IMG/VR virus record: IMGVR_UViG_3300021960_007868
Location: 1-50,886 of that record
Length of the DNA stretch: 50,886 nucleotides
Origin: a virus
Reading direction: 5' to 3' (one strand)
Both the position numbers and the translations under genes were made by a program. The notes beneath the pieces were generated by a model, which saw only the letters and a program-made list of their open reading frames with translations, was not told where the DNA came from and searched no databases. Positions 16,054 through 24,453 of the stretch are shown in pieces. Within the stretch, counting starts at the first letter, position 1. Each line of letters opens with the position of its first letter.

Positions 16054-17017
16054 TTATAGGCTCTTTTGGTATAATTATATCTGTGCCGCAATGACAATGT
16101 TGTTTACTACATATAACAGGCTTCATATCAAATGTCAAGTCTTCATCTAAAATATTTCCATGTGAGTTGCCAACTCCGCAACTTGCACTTGACATTTCAC
16201 CTCTTGGATTGATAAACAATGCATCGTCAACAAAACACTTCCACCCTTTGAAGAAGTTTTGTCTATCTGCAATAATGGTGTTGCTGTTTGTTGGCACAAT
16301 TGTTCCGTCATCATAATAACTATTACTAATTGCTTTGTTTTGTCTATACGGCTTTGGTATAGACATTTTAGTTTCAAACTGTGCAGCTTCTAAAAACTTA
16401 ACCTTTTCAGGATCAGTATATTGCCAAGGTCCGGCATTAACACTCATTTCGTCAAACAACGGTGTCCATTCTAAATTGTAATTAGGCACTTCTTCTTTTA
16501 CACGATTGCCAAATTCGACTACTTCCCAAAAGCGTTCTTCATGCATCAACATCTTTGTGCATAGATAGTCAACTTTGTTGCATAAAAATTGTGCATTTTC
16601 AATGTAACGATCTTTCTTACAAAATTCTACATGAAAACTAGCAACAATATCGTCAAACAAATGACAATGCTTTTCCCAATACTTTACAGGACGTGATAAG
16701 TTTGTATTCACTGCTACTGTAAGATTGTCGCCTAATTCGTCTTTTAAATATTCTGTAAGAGGAATAAAGTTTTCCCAGTGTGTAGGTTCGCCGCCACTGT
16801 AAAATATTTTAAAGTATTTGTACCCTTTGTCTTGATACTGCTGAAATATACCACGTACATTTTTCATGTACGTGTCAAGATTACTATTGTTTCGATTTGA
16901 TCCTGCCCAATTACCTGGATTGCAGTATGTACACTGAAAATTACAGAAATTATTTACTTGCCACGTTATTGTAGCATACGGTTCTGCCATTGGAGTAATT
17001 TTTGTTAAGTTAGACAT
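16046..17017 (-). CDS. Radical SAM protein, short form with C-terminal Cys cluster
   Basis: 323 aa. C25-x3-C29-x2-C32 (CNFQCTYC) is followed by FYSGGEPTHW. The C-terminus carries FFKGWKC, a SCG motif, then PVICSKQHCHCGTDI, which matches the layout of the protein at 3162-4070 and suggests an auxiliary cluster ligated by C-terminal cysteines. As in that case the gene immediately upstream is a twitch-type radical SAM (8-bp overlap), so a short-plus-twitch pair occurs twice in this window. Substrate unknown. Confidence 0.87.
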   Translation of the reverse strand: MSNLTKITPMAEPYATITWQVNNFCNFQCTYCNPGNWAGSNRNNSNLDTYMKNVRGIFQQYQDKGYKYFKIFYSGGEPTHWENFIPLTEYLKDELGDNLTVAVNTNLSRPVKYWEKHCHLFDDIVASFHVEFCKKDRYIENAQFLCNKVDYLCTKMLMHEERFWEVVEFGNRVKEEVPNYNLEWTPLFDEMSVNAGPWQYTDPEKVKFLEAAQFETKMSIPKPYRQNKAISNSYYDDGTIVPTNSNTIIADRQNFFKGWKCFVDDALFINPRGEMSSASCGVGNSHGNILDEDLTFDMKPVICSKQHCHCGTDIIIPKEPINA

Positions 17018-18293
17018 ATTTTCTTAACCACTCCATTTCAGGAAACGTACTCCAAAAGTCTTCTTTACGATGTTGATCAAGTCCGTGATTTTTGTCGAAG
17101 AACTGTTTTAGTTTATCTTTGTTTAATTTGCCTGTATTCATAAATTGTATCACACTATCAATTTTACCAAGTACATCTTTTACTACTGCTGGATTAGTTG
17201 CTATACGATCTTTAATCTTATCGTATGCCCATGCTTTATAATCAATGTACTTACTACGTAATTCAATCTTATACTCGTTTGGGATATTATCTAAACGCAT
17301 AAAGTCTGGATCAGTTAACATATTTAACCTACAATTTTCAATATCAACTAGTCCACGTTCAACCCAGTCCATATGAAAGTCTGGCCAGTTCCAAGCATTG
17401 TACATGCTTATTGTTGGTGTTAGTTCAAAATGAATATTAGGCAAGTGTTCGAGCATTTCTTGTCGATTACGTTCAACAGTATCCCATACTGTGCCAAACC
17501 GCATAAACTCAGCTCTTGCGCCCATTGCATCTAAACTTGCACTAACTTGGATATCAGGAAATTCCTTCCAATAATCAATAATACTCTTTTGTTTAAATCT
17601 TAGATTACTAAAATTAGTTGTATAACGTAGTCGCACATCAGTCTTGCCAATGTCAATCCAATGGTCTAATATTTTATAATGTTCGTCTGTGATAAGTGGC
17701 TCACCGCCTGCCCAATACACTTCTTCAACATCGGGCAAGTATTGTTGTAATTCGTTCCAAAAGTCTTTGTGCTTTGCTACATTAACAATATTACTACCAT
17801 TATTTTTTAGTATATTAGCAACTTCATGCTTTCCGTATAACTCGCCGTGTTCTTGAGCATGTAAACTACTCAGTTCGGGTCCGCATGATCTGCACTTCAT
17901 GTTACATATGTTACTAAAACGTATATCCATGTACGCCATACGCATTTCATCAATGCTACCGTCTGTATTTGTTTTTTCAACTAGATCAAAATGTTTATCG
18001 CCAAACCATTGATTATGATTTTTACGCAATGTCCAAATGTAAGTACTATCCTCAAGTTCGTAGCAACGTCTGCAACAATCTAGTTTTTCACCTTTGAGCA
18101 TTGCCAAACGTAGTTCTTTGTATTTGTCACTATTCCAAACTTCTTTGATACTGTTTTCTTTAACGTTACCGAAAGGCTGATCACTATCAGCAATGCAACA
18201 AGGCATTGCTCTGCCATCGGGCCAGGCGTGCATGTGTATCCACGGAAGAATACAAAATGCTTTATTGTGTTTTAGTAAATTATCTTTATCCAT
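17010..18293 (-). CDS. Twitch-domain radical SAM protein
   Basis: 427 aa. N-terminal twitch-like region: CILPWIHMHAWPDG from C14, the pair C32-C33, WNSDKYKELRLAMLKG, then C73-C74-x2-C77. The radical SAM core has C130-x3-C134-x2-C137 (CNMKCRSC) and WAGGEPLI. It is similar in layout and wording to the downstream-numbered neighbour at 18286, pointing to tandem duplication. It overlaps the 18286 gene by 8 bp and the 16046 gene by 8 bp. The family reaction is unknown to me; members usually occur in clusters with glycosyltransferases and other radical SAM genes. Confidence 0.88.
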   Translation of the reverse strand: MDKDNLLKHNKAFCILPWIHMHAWPDGRAMPCCIADSDQPFGNVKENSIKEVWNSDKYKELRLAMLKGEKLDCCRRCYELEDSTYIWTLRKNHNQWFGDKHFDLVEKTNTDGSIDEMRMAYMDIRFSNICNMKCRSCGPELSSLHAQEHGELYGKHEVANILKNNGSNIVNVAKHKDFWNELQQYLPDVEEVYWAGGEPLITDEHYKILDHWIDIGKTDVRLRYTTNFSNLRFKQKSIIDYWKEFPDIQVSASLDAMGARAEFMRFGTVWDTVERNRQEMLEHLPNIHFELTPTISMYNAWNWPDFHMDWVERGLVDIENCRLNMLTDPDFMRLDNIPNEYKIELRSKYIDYKAWAYDKIKDRIATNPAVVKDVLGKIDSVIQFMNTGKLNKDKLKQFFDKNHGLDQHRKEDFWSTFPEMEWLRKYV

Positions 18294-19503
18294 TTATCAT
18301 TGATACCAGTTCAGGAAATGTTTCAACAAAATTTTCATTGCGTATTTTATCTCTCCTTATAGTATTATGTATAAACTCTTTGCCGTTTTGTTCCCAGGTG
18401 TGATCGCTATTAGCAAATTTTACAGCATTTTGTATGTGCTGTGTACACCAGAAGTCATCTTTAATTTCACTAATAACTTTTAACAGACCAAGTGTACCTT
18501 GTTCTTTTAATTCTAACGGAAGATTTTGCGCACTATAAAAACTAGGATTTAACAAATGATAAATGCTAATGTAATCGTGTTTGCGCAACAAGTCTTTATC
18601 AATCATATATCTAAAAAAGTCACCAAGTGTAACATAATTTAAATTACTTAACACACAGTTGAATTGATAGTTAATAAAATCAACATCTCTAATTGTATGT
18701 AAATTATTTTCTACTGTAAACCATTGAGTGCCATTGCGAATATATTCGGCCTTTGGACCAAAGTGATCTAAACTAGCACTAACTTCAATTTCTTTAAAAT
18801 TACTCCACATGTCAAGTATGTCGTATTTTTTATATCTAAAGTTACTCATGTTTGTATTGTAGCGCAATGTAATGTCTTTGCAACTACCATTAGCAATCAT
18901 TTCATTGAGTATTGTATAGTGTTCGTCAGTAATAAGTGGTTCACCGCCTGCAAAGTATGCTAATTCAATATTAGGAATCTGTTCTAATACTTGATCTAAT
19001 AGTTTACCACTACTATCAGCGTGTTGTACAACTCTAAATCCAGGAGGCGGCGCATCGTGTTCTTTGTGTTCTTGCCCCCATTTACTACTAAATTCACTAC
19101 CACAAGTTCTGCACTTAAAGTTACAAATATTGCTAAAACGTATATCGTAATATGCCATTGTAAACTTATCTAGGCTACCGTCTTCGTTAGTATAAGGAAC
19201 TAAGTCTTCGTACTTGTCTGCAAATTTTTCAATACTGTATTTTCTAAAACTGTAAGGAGAACTTTCTTCATGTTTGTAACAAAATGTACATGCTTCGTTT
19301 TTACGACCAGCTAACATATCAAGTCGTAACTGCTTCATGCGTTCAGTATTAAACGCTTGTTCAAGTGTTGTATCTTTTACATTAGCAAACGGCTCAACAT
19401 AATCACTACTACAACACGGATACACATCGCCCTTGGGTGTTACATTTAAGTGTAACCAAGGAAACATACAAAACGTTCCATTATCTAAATGCTTGTCTTT
19501 CAT
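18286..19503 (-). CDS. Twitch-domain radical SAM protein
   Basis: 405 aa. The N-terminal domain has C12 in FCMFPWLHLNVTPKG, the pair C30-C31, RLDMLAGRKNEAC with C72-x2-C75, and the core has C127-x3-C131-x2-C134 (CNFKCRTC) and FAGGEPLI. The stretch YDIRFSNICNFKCRTCGSE is nearly shared with MDIRFSNICNMKCRSCGPE of the 17010 protein. It overlaps the upstream radical SAM gene by 4 bp (ATGA). Function unknown beyond radical SAM chemistry. Confidence 0.88.
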   Translation of the reverse strand: MKDKHLDNGTFCMFPWLHLNVTPKGDVYPCCSSDYVEPFANVKDTTLEQAFNTERMKQLRLDMLAGRKNEACTFCYKHEESSPYSFRKYSIEKFADKYEDLVPYTNEDGSLDKFTMAYYDIRFSNICNFKCRTCGSEFSSKWGQEHKEHDAPPPGFRVVQHADSSGKLLDQVLEQIPNIELAYFAGGEPLITDEHYTILNEMIANGSCKDITLRYNTNMSNFRYKKYDILDMWSNFKEIEVSASLDHFGPKAEYIRNGTQWFTVENNLHTIRDVDFINYQFNCVLSNLNYVTLGDFFRYMIDKDLLRKHDYISIYHLLNPSFYSAQNLPLELKEQGTLGLLKVISEIKDDFWCTQHIQNAVKFANSDHTWEQNGKEFIHNTIRRDKIRNENFVETFPELVSMING

Positions 19504-20885
19504 AGCGTACTACTTGCTTCCTTGCATAACGCAAAGAAGTCAGACATTTCTGGAAATGTTTTTTCAAAATCTAGATTGCGTCTGCGATCATGTTCCTTGA
19601 AAAAGTTCCAAAAATCTTTACGACCTTCACGTACTTTGTTAACATCGTAAGTTGTATTTTTCATGTAATCAACTACACGACGAAACTTTTCGTATTCCAT
19701 TTCACTAAAATGTTCTTTGCTGCCTTCTTTGGTGTTGTCTTTAATAAACTGCAAATGACTTTCCATATACGGCAAATATGTTTCTTTGGGCAAAATATTA
19801 ATATCGTGTTGTAAAGGTTCTTTTAGATACGGTGTATCAAAATGAATACGTTGCCAACGTCCACTGTCGACATTGTTGTATTTGCGTCTTTGCTCAAGTA
19901 TTTTTTCAAGTAATGTTTCAAATGTTGTTACACTAAACAAACTAAATGTAATCATATATGTTACCGGTGCTGTTGTGCTTTGCATAAAATAATCAAAGTT
20001 ACGTTCAAACACACTAAGATCAAGACCGTCTCTAATATACTCAGCACGTTCATTCCATGTGTCTAAACTTGTAAACAACTTAAATGATTTAATTTTGTTT
20101 TGTGTAAGCAAACTATTTACACTATCAGTAAACTTAGCCAGTTGACGTTCTTTACCGCCAAAGTTACTGTTTACATTAAGTTCAAGATTTGGCTTAGGTT
20201 CTTTTTCAAGTTCGTCAAATAGTCTATATGTACTTTTTTGCATTGTAGGCTCACCACCTGTAACACGTAAGATGTTTAGTGTCTTACTAACTTCAGGCCA
20301 CCATTTCCACCATGCACGTACATATGGATTGCTGTCTTCTTCATATACTTTAAACCAGTCAACATCGCATCTATGATTTTTTGACATATCGTACGGGCCA
20401 TGTTGTCTAATTTCCTGGTGAAAGCGACTACTTGCTTTTGGATGACAATAACTACAACGGAAATTGCACTCGTTGCCAAATGAAACTTCGATGTATTCAG
20501 GATTTACATTAAAGTCCCAAGGATTAAATTTAATTTCTTGTAAACGTTGTTCGTTGTAAATACTGCCGCTGCGAATGTGTCTATCGCTAATATAGTCATC
20601 GCCCATGTTTTCAATATTCCAACAGTAGTTACAACCAACACATTGCTTGCCTTCTAACATTTCCTTACGTTCTTGTTTTTTATGTTTTGTATTATGTAAC
20701 GCACTTGGGTTAGTTAATAACTCATCAACATCAATCTTATGAGGTGCTGGATGGTAGCAACTGTGTGTTTCGCCTGTCTGTAAATATATTGTTGTATGAT
20801 ACCATTTTGCAAAACAAAAAGTCGGCGAAAAGTGCCGAGTAGTAATATCATTAATGTGTTTTACTTTGTCTGTCTGTAGAGACAT
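19500..20885 (-). CDS. Radical SAM protein with modified N-terminal Cys domain
   Basis: 461 aa. The core motif is C140-x3-C144-x2-C147 (CNFRCSYC), followed by VTGGEPTMQ. The N-terminus begins TFCFAKWYHTTIYLQTGETHSCYHP and has C24, C43 and then C82-x2-C85-x2-C88, a variant of the twitch pattern in which the double cysteine is replaced by a single one and the PW is replaced by KW. It is therefore a diverged relative of the three twitch-type proteins. Its start is separated by zero bases from the stop of the glycosyltransferase-like gene downstream, and its stop overlaps the 18286 gene by 4 bp. Substrate unknown. Confidence 0.86.
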   Translation of the reverse strand: MSLQTDKVKHINDITTRHFSPTFCFAKWYHTTIYLQTGETHSCYHPAPHKIDVDELLTNPSALHNTKHKKQERKEMLEGKQCVGCNYCWNIENMGDDYISDRHIRSGSIYNEQRLQEIKFNPWDFNVNPEYIEVSFGNECNFRCSYCHPKASSRFHQEIRQHGPYDMSKNHRCDVDWFKVYEEDSNPYVRAWWKWWPEVSKTLNILRVTGGEPTMQKSTYRLFDELEKEPKPNLELNVNSNFGGKERQLAKFTDSVNSLLTQNKIKSFKLFTSLDTWNERAEYIRDGLDLSVFERNFDYFMQSTTAPVTYMITFSLFSVTTFETLLEKILEQRRKYNNVDSGRWQRIHFDTPYLKEPLQHDINILPKETYLPYMESHLQFIKDNTKEGSKEHFSEMEYEKFRRVVDYMKNTTYDVNKVREGRKDFWNFFKEHDRRRNLDFEKTFPEMSDFFALCKEASSTL

Positions 20886-21818
20886 TTATTTTCCTTTGCG
20901 TGGTATTCTTGACGGACTTTGATATAGTGTTTTAAAGAAATGACTTTGCTGTGCATTTAAACATTCTTCAGCAATTGGAATTTCAAGTTCGTTGATAAGT
21001 TTTTGTCCTAATTCTTCTGTATAGTATTCGATGTCTTCATCTACAATGTCACCTTTTTCTTTCCAGTAGTTATTAAGATATTCAAAGTCACGTACTTGCA
21101 CATAGTCCCAATCTGTACACATTGTTTTATACAGACCTTCGCGAGCACCATATATTGCCCAACGACCGTTTTCAACATCGGCACCAATCATTAACCAGAC
21201 ATACAATCTATGCAAATTTTTCCAATGATTCTTTTTAAAGTCATCAATGCTTGGCTTCATGCCTCTGTCAAGTGCCATTTTAACACCTTCTCTAAATCCA
21301 GCACGCCATGCTTGATGCGGTGTATGATTATTCATAATTTCGCTATGGCACTGATTAATCTGTATATATTCCATATCCCAGCAAAAGTCAACTTGTGCAT
21401 GTGGATTGTTTGGATCAGCATTTTCATGTGTACGCATGTTAAGCACTTTTTCTTTAGGCCAACATTTAATACCGCCATTGCCGTACATTAATCCGTTGAT
21501 AGTATTTTTTGCACTCCAACTTACTACGCAGTCTTCAAACTTAATTGCTTTATTCCAATGTGCATCTTCGTGTGAATCTAAATCAAACTCTCTGCCAAGA
21601 AACTCTGCACTAACAATATTATCGCCATCAATAGTAATAAATCGATCAGTTTCGCTTAGTTCTGCACAAGCCTTATGTGCAGCGTCTGAACCTTCTACTC
21701 CATGTACACGTTTAGCCCAAGGAACTTTACTACACAAATCTGCATAATTTTTTTCAGCGTTTGGCTCATCATAACTTAGATAAATGATATCATAATCTAA
21801 AATTCTAAACTTGCTCAT
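20886..21818 (-). CDS. Glycosyltransferase-like protein with DxD motif
   Basis: 310 aa. The N-terminus reads like a GT-A glycosyltransferase: DIIYLSYDEPNAEKNY as the first strand and loop, a nucleotide-binding half, and DRFITIDGDNIV with D64-G-D66 as the metal-binding DxD. The C-terminal half (WRAGFREGVKMALDRG) has no recognised domain. The family resembles glycosyltransferase-like proteins found in marine phage and surface-polysaccharide loci. It is coupled to the upstream gene by a 4-bp ATGA overlap and abuts the radical SAM gene downstream. Acceptor unknown. Confidence 0.65.
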   Translation of the reverse strand: MSKFRILDYDIIYLSYDEPNAEKNYADLCSKVPWAKRVHGVEGSDAAHKACAELSETDRFITIDGDNIVSAEFLGREFDLDSHEDAHWNKAIKFEDCVVSWSAKNTINGLMYGNGGIKCWPKEKVLNMRTHENADPNNPHAQVDFCWDMEYIQINQCHSEIMNNHTPHQAWRAGFREGVKMALDRGMKPSIDDFKKNHWKNLHRLYVWLMIGADVENGRWAIYGAREGLYKTMCTDWDYVQVRDFEYLNNYWKEKGDIVDEDIEYYTEELGQKLINELEIPIAEECLNAQQSHFFKTLYQSPSRIPRKGK

Positions 21819-22387
21819 AGTAAAACCTCATGGTAATATTCTTCAAATCTCTTTATAGTATAAATGCTAACGTTGTTTTCGTCAAGTTCTAAATCGCTTG
21901 AAAATTTAAATTTAAAATCTTTATTGGCTAAATCAGCCGTGTTGACACTGATAAATTGATGCAATACATGCGGATCGTTTTTATTTGTAATACTAAATCC
22001 TAACTGACTTTTATATGCAAGTTTGCCTTTGCGTAAATTATCAGATATAGCCGAATCGAGTTTTATTTGCCAACAACGATTTTTTATATCTTGAATAATA
22101 GTAATGTCAGGACGAGTTGACGAAGTATTTGGAATTTGATATATTTGCTCGTTGATATCAAATCGATGTTCGTCTTCGATAAACCGATGCATCAGTTTGT
22201 GTGCTTTTGTTACAGTATCAAATATTACAACATAATTACTTACAACTTCATTGCCTGTAATTAAATTAGCAACTTCTTCATACTGAACTTCAATATAATT
22301 ACTACCTTCTTTAAAACTGTTGCCGATTCGAGTAATCGAGCCGTCTTCGTTAAAGTATACATATCGCACTGTTGATAGTTCTAACAT
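21815..22387 (-). CDS. Unknown protein in glycosyltransferase/radical SAM operon
   Basis: 190 aa. I do not recognise it. It looks like a small mixed alpha/beta soluble protein with no cysteine cluster, no membrane segment and no signal peptide. It is joined to the GT8-like gene upstream by a 1-bp TAATG overlap and to the DxD glycosyltransferase gene downstream by ATGA, so it is made together with them. It might be an accessory subunit, but nothing in the sequence shows this. Confidence 0.65.
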   Translation of the reverse strand: MLELSTVRYVYFNEDGSITRIGNSFKEGSNYIEVQYEEVANLITGNEVVSNYVVIFDTVTKAHKLMHRFIEDEHRFDINEQIYQIPNTSSTRPDITIIQDIKNRCWQIKLDSAISDNLRKGKLAYKSQLGFSITNKNDPHVLHQFISVNTADLANKDFKFKFSSDLELDENNVSIYTIKRFEEYYHEVLL

Positions 22388-23226
22388 TATATTCCTAATT
22401 GTGTTTCGTATGTTTTTATAATTTTTTCATTACAAAAACTATCTTCGGTATAATGAAAAATACCAGTCTGTGTATAATTTCCAATTGTTAACTGACACTT
22501 GTTATTTAAGTAAACACCAAGTTGTTGTTGCCAATTGTTGACGTATAATTTGTCCCAGTTTTGATTATGTAATTTCATATGCGTAAATGTAGGATAACTA
22601 GTATCTAATGTAACATTGTGTTCGCATCCTAAAATTTTTGTAGCAATTGCACAGCTAACGTCCATACTAGGCCACTTTTGAAAATACTTACCGCCGGCAT
22701 ATTGTCCGTAAAATAGTTCCCAGTTATGCATGATAAGTTCGACTAATTTAAAAAACTTGTGTGCAGTATCGCTTTTCTTAAACCAGTGACATCCAACATA
22801 TATATTGGGCAAATAATGATTTCTAAATGCTTTTCTGTAATATGTATTGTCTGCTATTTCACCACGGTATGTTAGTACCTTATTTACAAAATACAAATCT
22901 TTGTTTTTCATTAAATCGTGCCAATGAGAAATATCAGATAACACCAACATGTCAGTATCAATTACTGCTGTTTCGTCAAATGGTGTTGCATGGTAGATTT
23001 TCCATCTGTTTTCAATCTTCCATTGGCTGCCTTCGGCTTCGTCTTTCCATGGGATGTCAACTACATGATCAAACAACTGTTTGTATTTTTCAGGAATCGT
23101 GTTGTTTGTAATTACTGCAATTTTACTTTTTGGATTTGTTAGTCTAATGCTCATAGCTGCAACACTAGCTTGTTGTACGTAATCAACATTGCTATTTTGT
23201 GCAAACATTGTAAAATTAATACTCAT
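22387..23226 (-). CDS. GT8-like glycosyltransferase
   Basis: 279 aa from ATG 23226 (a TTG codon immediately upstream is also in frame); AGGA lies about 9 nt before. The layout fits GT8-like GT-A enzymes: repeated strand-helix units (SKIAVITNN), a middle WRWKIYHATPFDETAVIDTDMLVL segment with D90-T-D92 as the DxD, and a C-terminal HYTED segment. These enzymes move sugars from nucleotide donors. It is a paralogue of the product of 23216-24058 and its gene overlaps that one by 11 bp. Confidence 0.68.
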   Translation of the reverse strand: MSINFTMFAQNSNVDYVQQASVAAMSIRLTNPKSKIAVITNNTIPEKYKQLFDHVVDIPWKDEAEGSQWKIENRWKIYHATPFDETAVIDTDMLVLSDISHWHDLMKNKDLYFVNKVLTYRGEIADNTYYRKAFRNHYLPNIYVGCHWFKKSDTAHKFFKLVELIMHNWELFYGQYAGGKYFQKWPSMDVSCAIATKILGCEHNVTLDTSYPTFTHMKLHNQNWDKLYVNNWQQQLGVYLNNKCQLTIGNYTQTGIFHYTEDSFCNEKIIKTYETQLGI

Positions 23227-24058
23227 CAATGATCCTATTCAAACTAAATTTATTCATAATATGAACATTGCAGTCTTTTATGCAGAGAGGAAAATAATCT
23301 ACTCTGTCTTGCTTTTGCATTAATAATTTAATAGTGCTACCTTTAATTTCATAACACACATCTTTATCAGTTGCATAATATTTTTTACCAGGCATTTGTC
23401 CAATAAAGTTTCCTGACATGTGTCCGTTAAGTATGTGTGCTGCAATACTAAATGCAAAATCGTTTCTAAAAGTTAAAGATTGTATTCTATACAAATTACG
23501 ATAATGTGCCCAGTTGTCTTTGATATGGGTAACTAAATTAAAATACATTTCTGTTTTTGGAGATTTTTTAAAATAGATAATAGTTGCCCAATAAAAATCA
23601 ATACCGTTTGGAGAAATATGTTTAAATTCAGAGGCATCTCTCCAGCCTGATAAGTCAACTGAATCTTTGTATAGCAAAAGATCCTTTTGCTGTGCAAAGC
23701 AATGTTTTAGTGTATCATTACATAATATGTAATCGGTATCCATTACAATAGTTTCGTTATAAGGAGATAGTTCGTAAACTTTATCACGGCTGGTATTTTT
23801 CCATTGTAACTTGTATTCTGCATGAACACCGTCTCGGAATTTTTTATAATTATTTACACCAGAATTTTCAATTGTAATAACTTTATCAAATACCGACACT
23901 TTATCTTTATAATTTTCGTAAAGATATGCACTGGTACTTGTAACTAAAGTAACAGGTATTTTTAAATATTTTTTTATTCGTTCTGCACAAAATATTGCTT
24001 GTTTTATATAATCAACTTGGTTGTTATTACATGCAATTAAAAGAGCACCTTTGCTCAT
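23216..24058 (-). CDS. GT8-like glycosyltransferase
   Basis: 280 aa. YELSPYNETIVMDTDYIL has D107-T-D109 as the DxD metal site, preceded by a GALLIACNNNQVDYIKQAIFCAERI opening and IPVTLVTS strand as in GT-A folds. It aligns in outline with the protein of 22387-23226 (NxxVDYxxQA, then ET-V-DTD), so the pair is a duplication. The start overlaps the 24055 gene by 4 bp (ATGA). Donor and acceptor unknown. Confidence 0.68.
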   Translation of the reverse strand: MSKGALLIACNNNQVDYIKQAIFCAERIKKYLKIPVTLVTSTSAYLYENYKDKVSVFDKVITIENSGVNNYKKFRDGVHAEYKLQWKNTSRDKVYELSPYNETIVMDTDYILCNDTLKHCFAQQKDLLLYKDSVDLSGWRDASEFKHISPNGIDFYWATIIYFKKSPKTEMYFNLVTHIKDNWAHYRNLYRIQSLTFRNDFAFSIAAHILNGHMSGNFIGQMPGKKYYATDKDVCYEIKGSTIKLLMQKQDRVDYFPLCIKDCNVHIMNKFSLNRIIDEY

Positions 24059-24399
24059 GTTTCGATAATACCTTCGACTGATCTATTTGATATAAGTTTG
24101 TCGTATTCGACAAAGTACTTGTTGCTTGCTTGAAAATATGTGTTACTAATACCTTCTTGAAATTCTTCAATTACTACATTTACTGGAATATTATTGTTGT
24201 CAGTAATTACAATTTCATCTTGTCCAGAATTTTTCATTGAATAGCAAAATGTAATCAATTCTTTTGTAGCTGTAAAAGTTCCGCCTTTGTAATAATAAAG
24301 CAAATCTTCTTGATATTTTTCTTTTAGTATGCGTCTTTGGTTGTCTAAAGTAATCATATAATTACTAAATTCAAGTGCTTTTTGTAGCCGTTCATCCAT
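24055..24399 (-). CDS. Small conserved phage protein of unknown function
   Basis: 114 aa beginning MDERLQKALEFSNYM. From memory, similar small proteins are widespread in marine T4-like phages, but I know no function. It has no motif I can name; two short beta-rich stretches (GGTFTATKELITF and DEIVITDNNNIPVNVV) flank a linker. It is the first gene of the long 24399-15304 operon, with TGGAG as Shine-Dalgarno and a consensus host-type promoter directly upstream. That position suggests it is made early in infection. Confidence 0.7.
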   Translation of the reverse strand: MDERLQKALEFSNYMITLDNQRRILKEKYQEDLLYYYKGGTFTATKELITFCYSMKNSGQDEIVITDNNNIPVNVVIEEFQEGISNTYFQASNKYFVEYDKLISNRSVEGIIET

Positions 24400-24411
24400 T
24401 ACAAATCTCCA

Positions 24412-24435
24412 TTATCGTATTATTATAAACGATAA
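24412..24435. repeat. Inverted repeat flanking the -10 box
   Basis: TTATCGT (24412-24418) and ACGATAA (24429-24435) are perfect 7-base complements separated by 10 bases that contain the TATAAT. It could be an operator for a repressor or activator, or a weak hairpin ending the upstream virion transcript; there is no T-run after it on the minus strand. Confidence 0.6.
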
Positions 24436-24450
24436 ATGAGTAAATGTCAA
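24422..24450 (-). promoter_or_regulatory. Perfect sigma70-type promoter TTGACA-N17-TATAAT
   Basis: On the minus strand TTGACA (24450-24445) is followed by exactly 17 bases and TATAAT (24427-24422). Transcription would start near 24415 and read into the gene at 24399. Both hexamers match the bacterial consensus fully, which is unlike the TATAAATA motifs of the virion genes and implies early transcription by host polymerase. Confidence 0.8.
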
Positions 24451-24453
24451 CTA

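Noticed and set aside
1-24399. A RiPP (modified peptide) pathway with a small precursor gene near the radical SAM enzymes
   Set aside because: The genes overlap so tightly that no free space for a precursor remains, and no short leader-core-type peptide was seen. Glycosyltransferases and the epimerase fit a glycan theme better.
24412-24435. Rho-independent terminator for the virion transcript
   Set aside because: The stem is only 7 bp and AT-rich with a 10-base loop and no T-run after it; it overlaps a consensus promoter, so an operator role is more likely.
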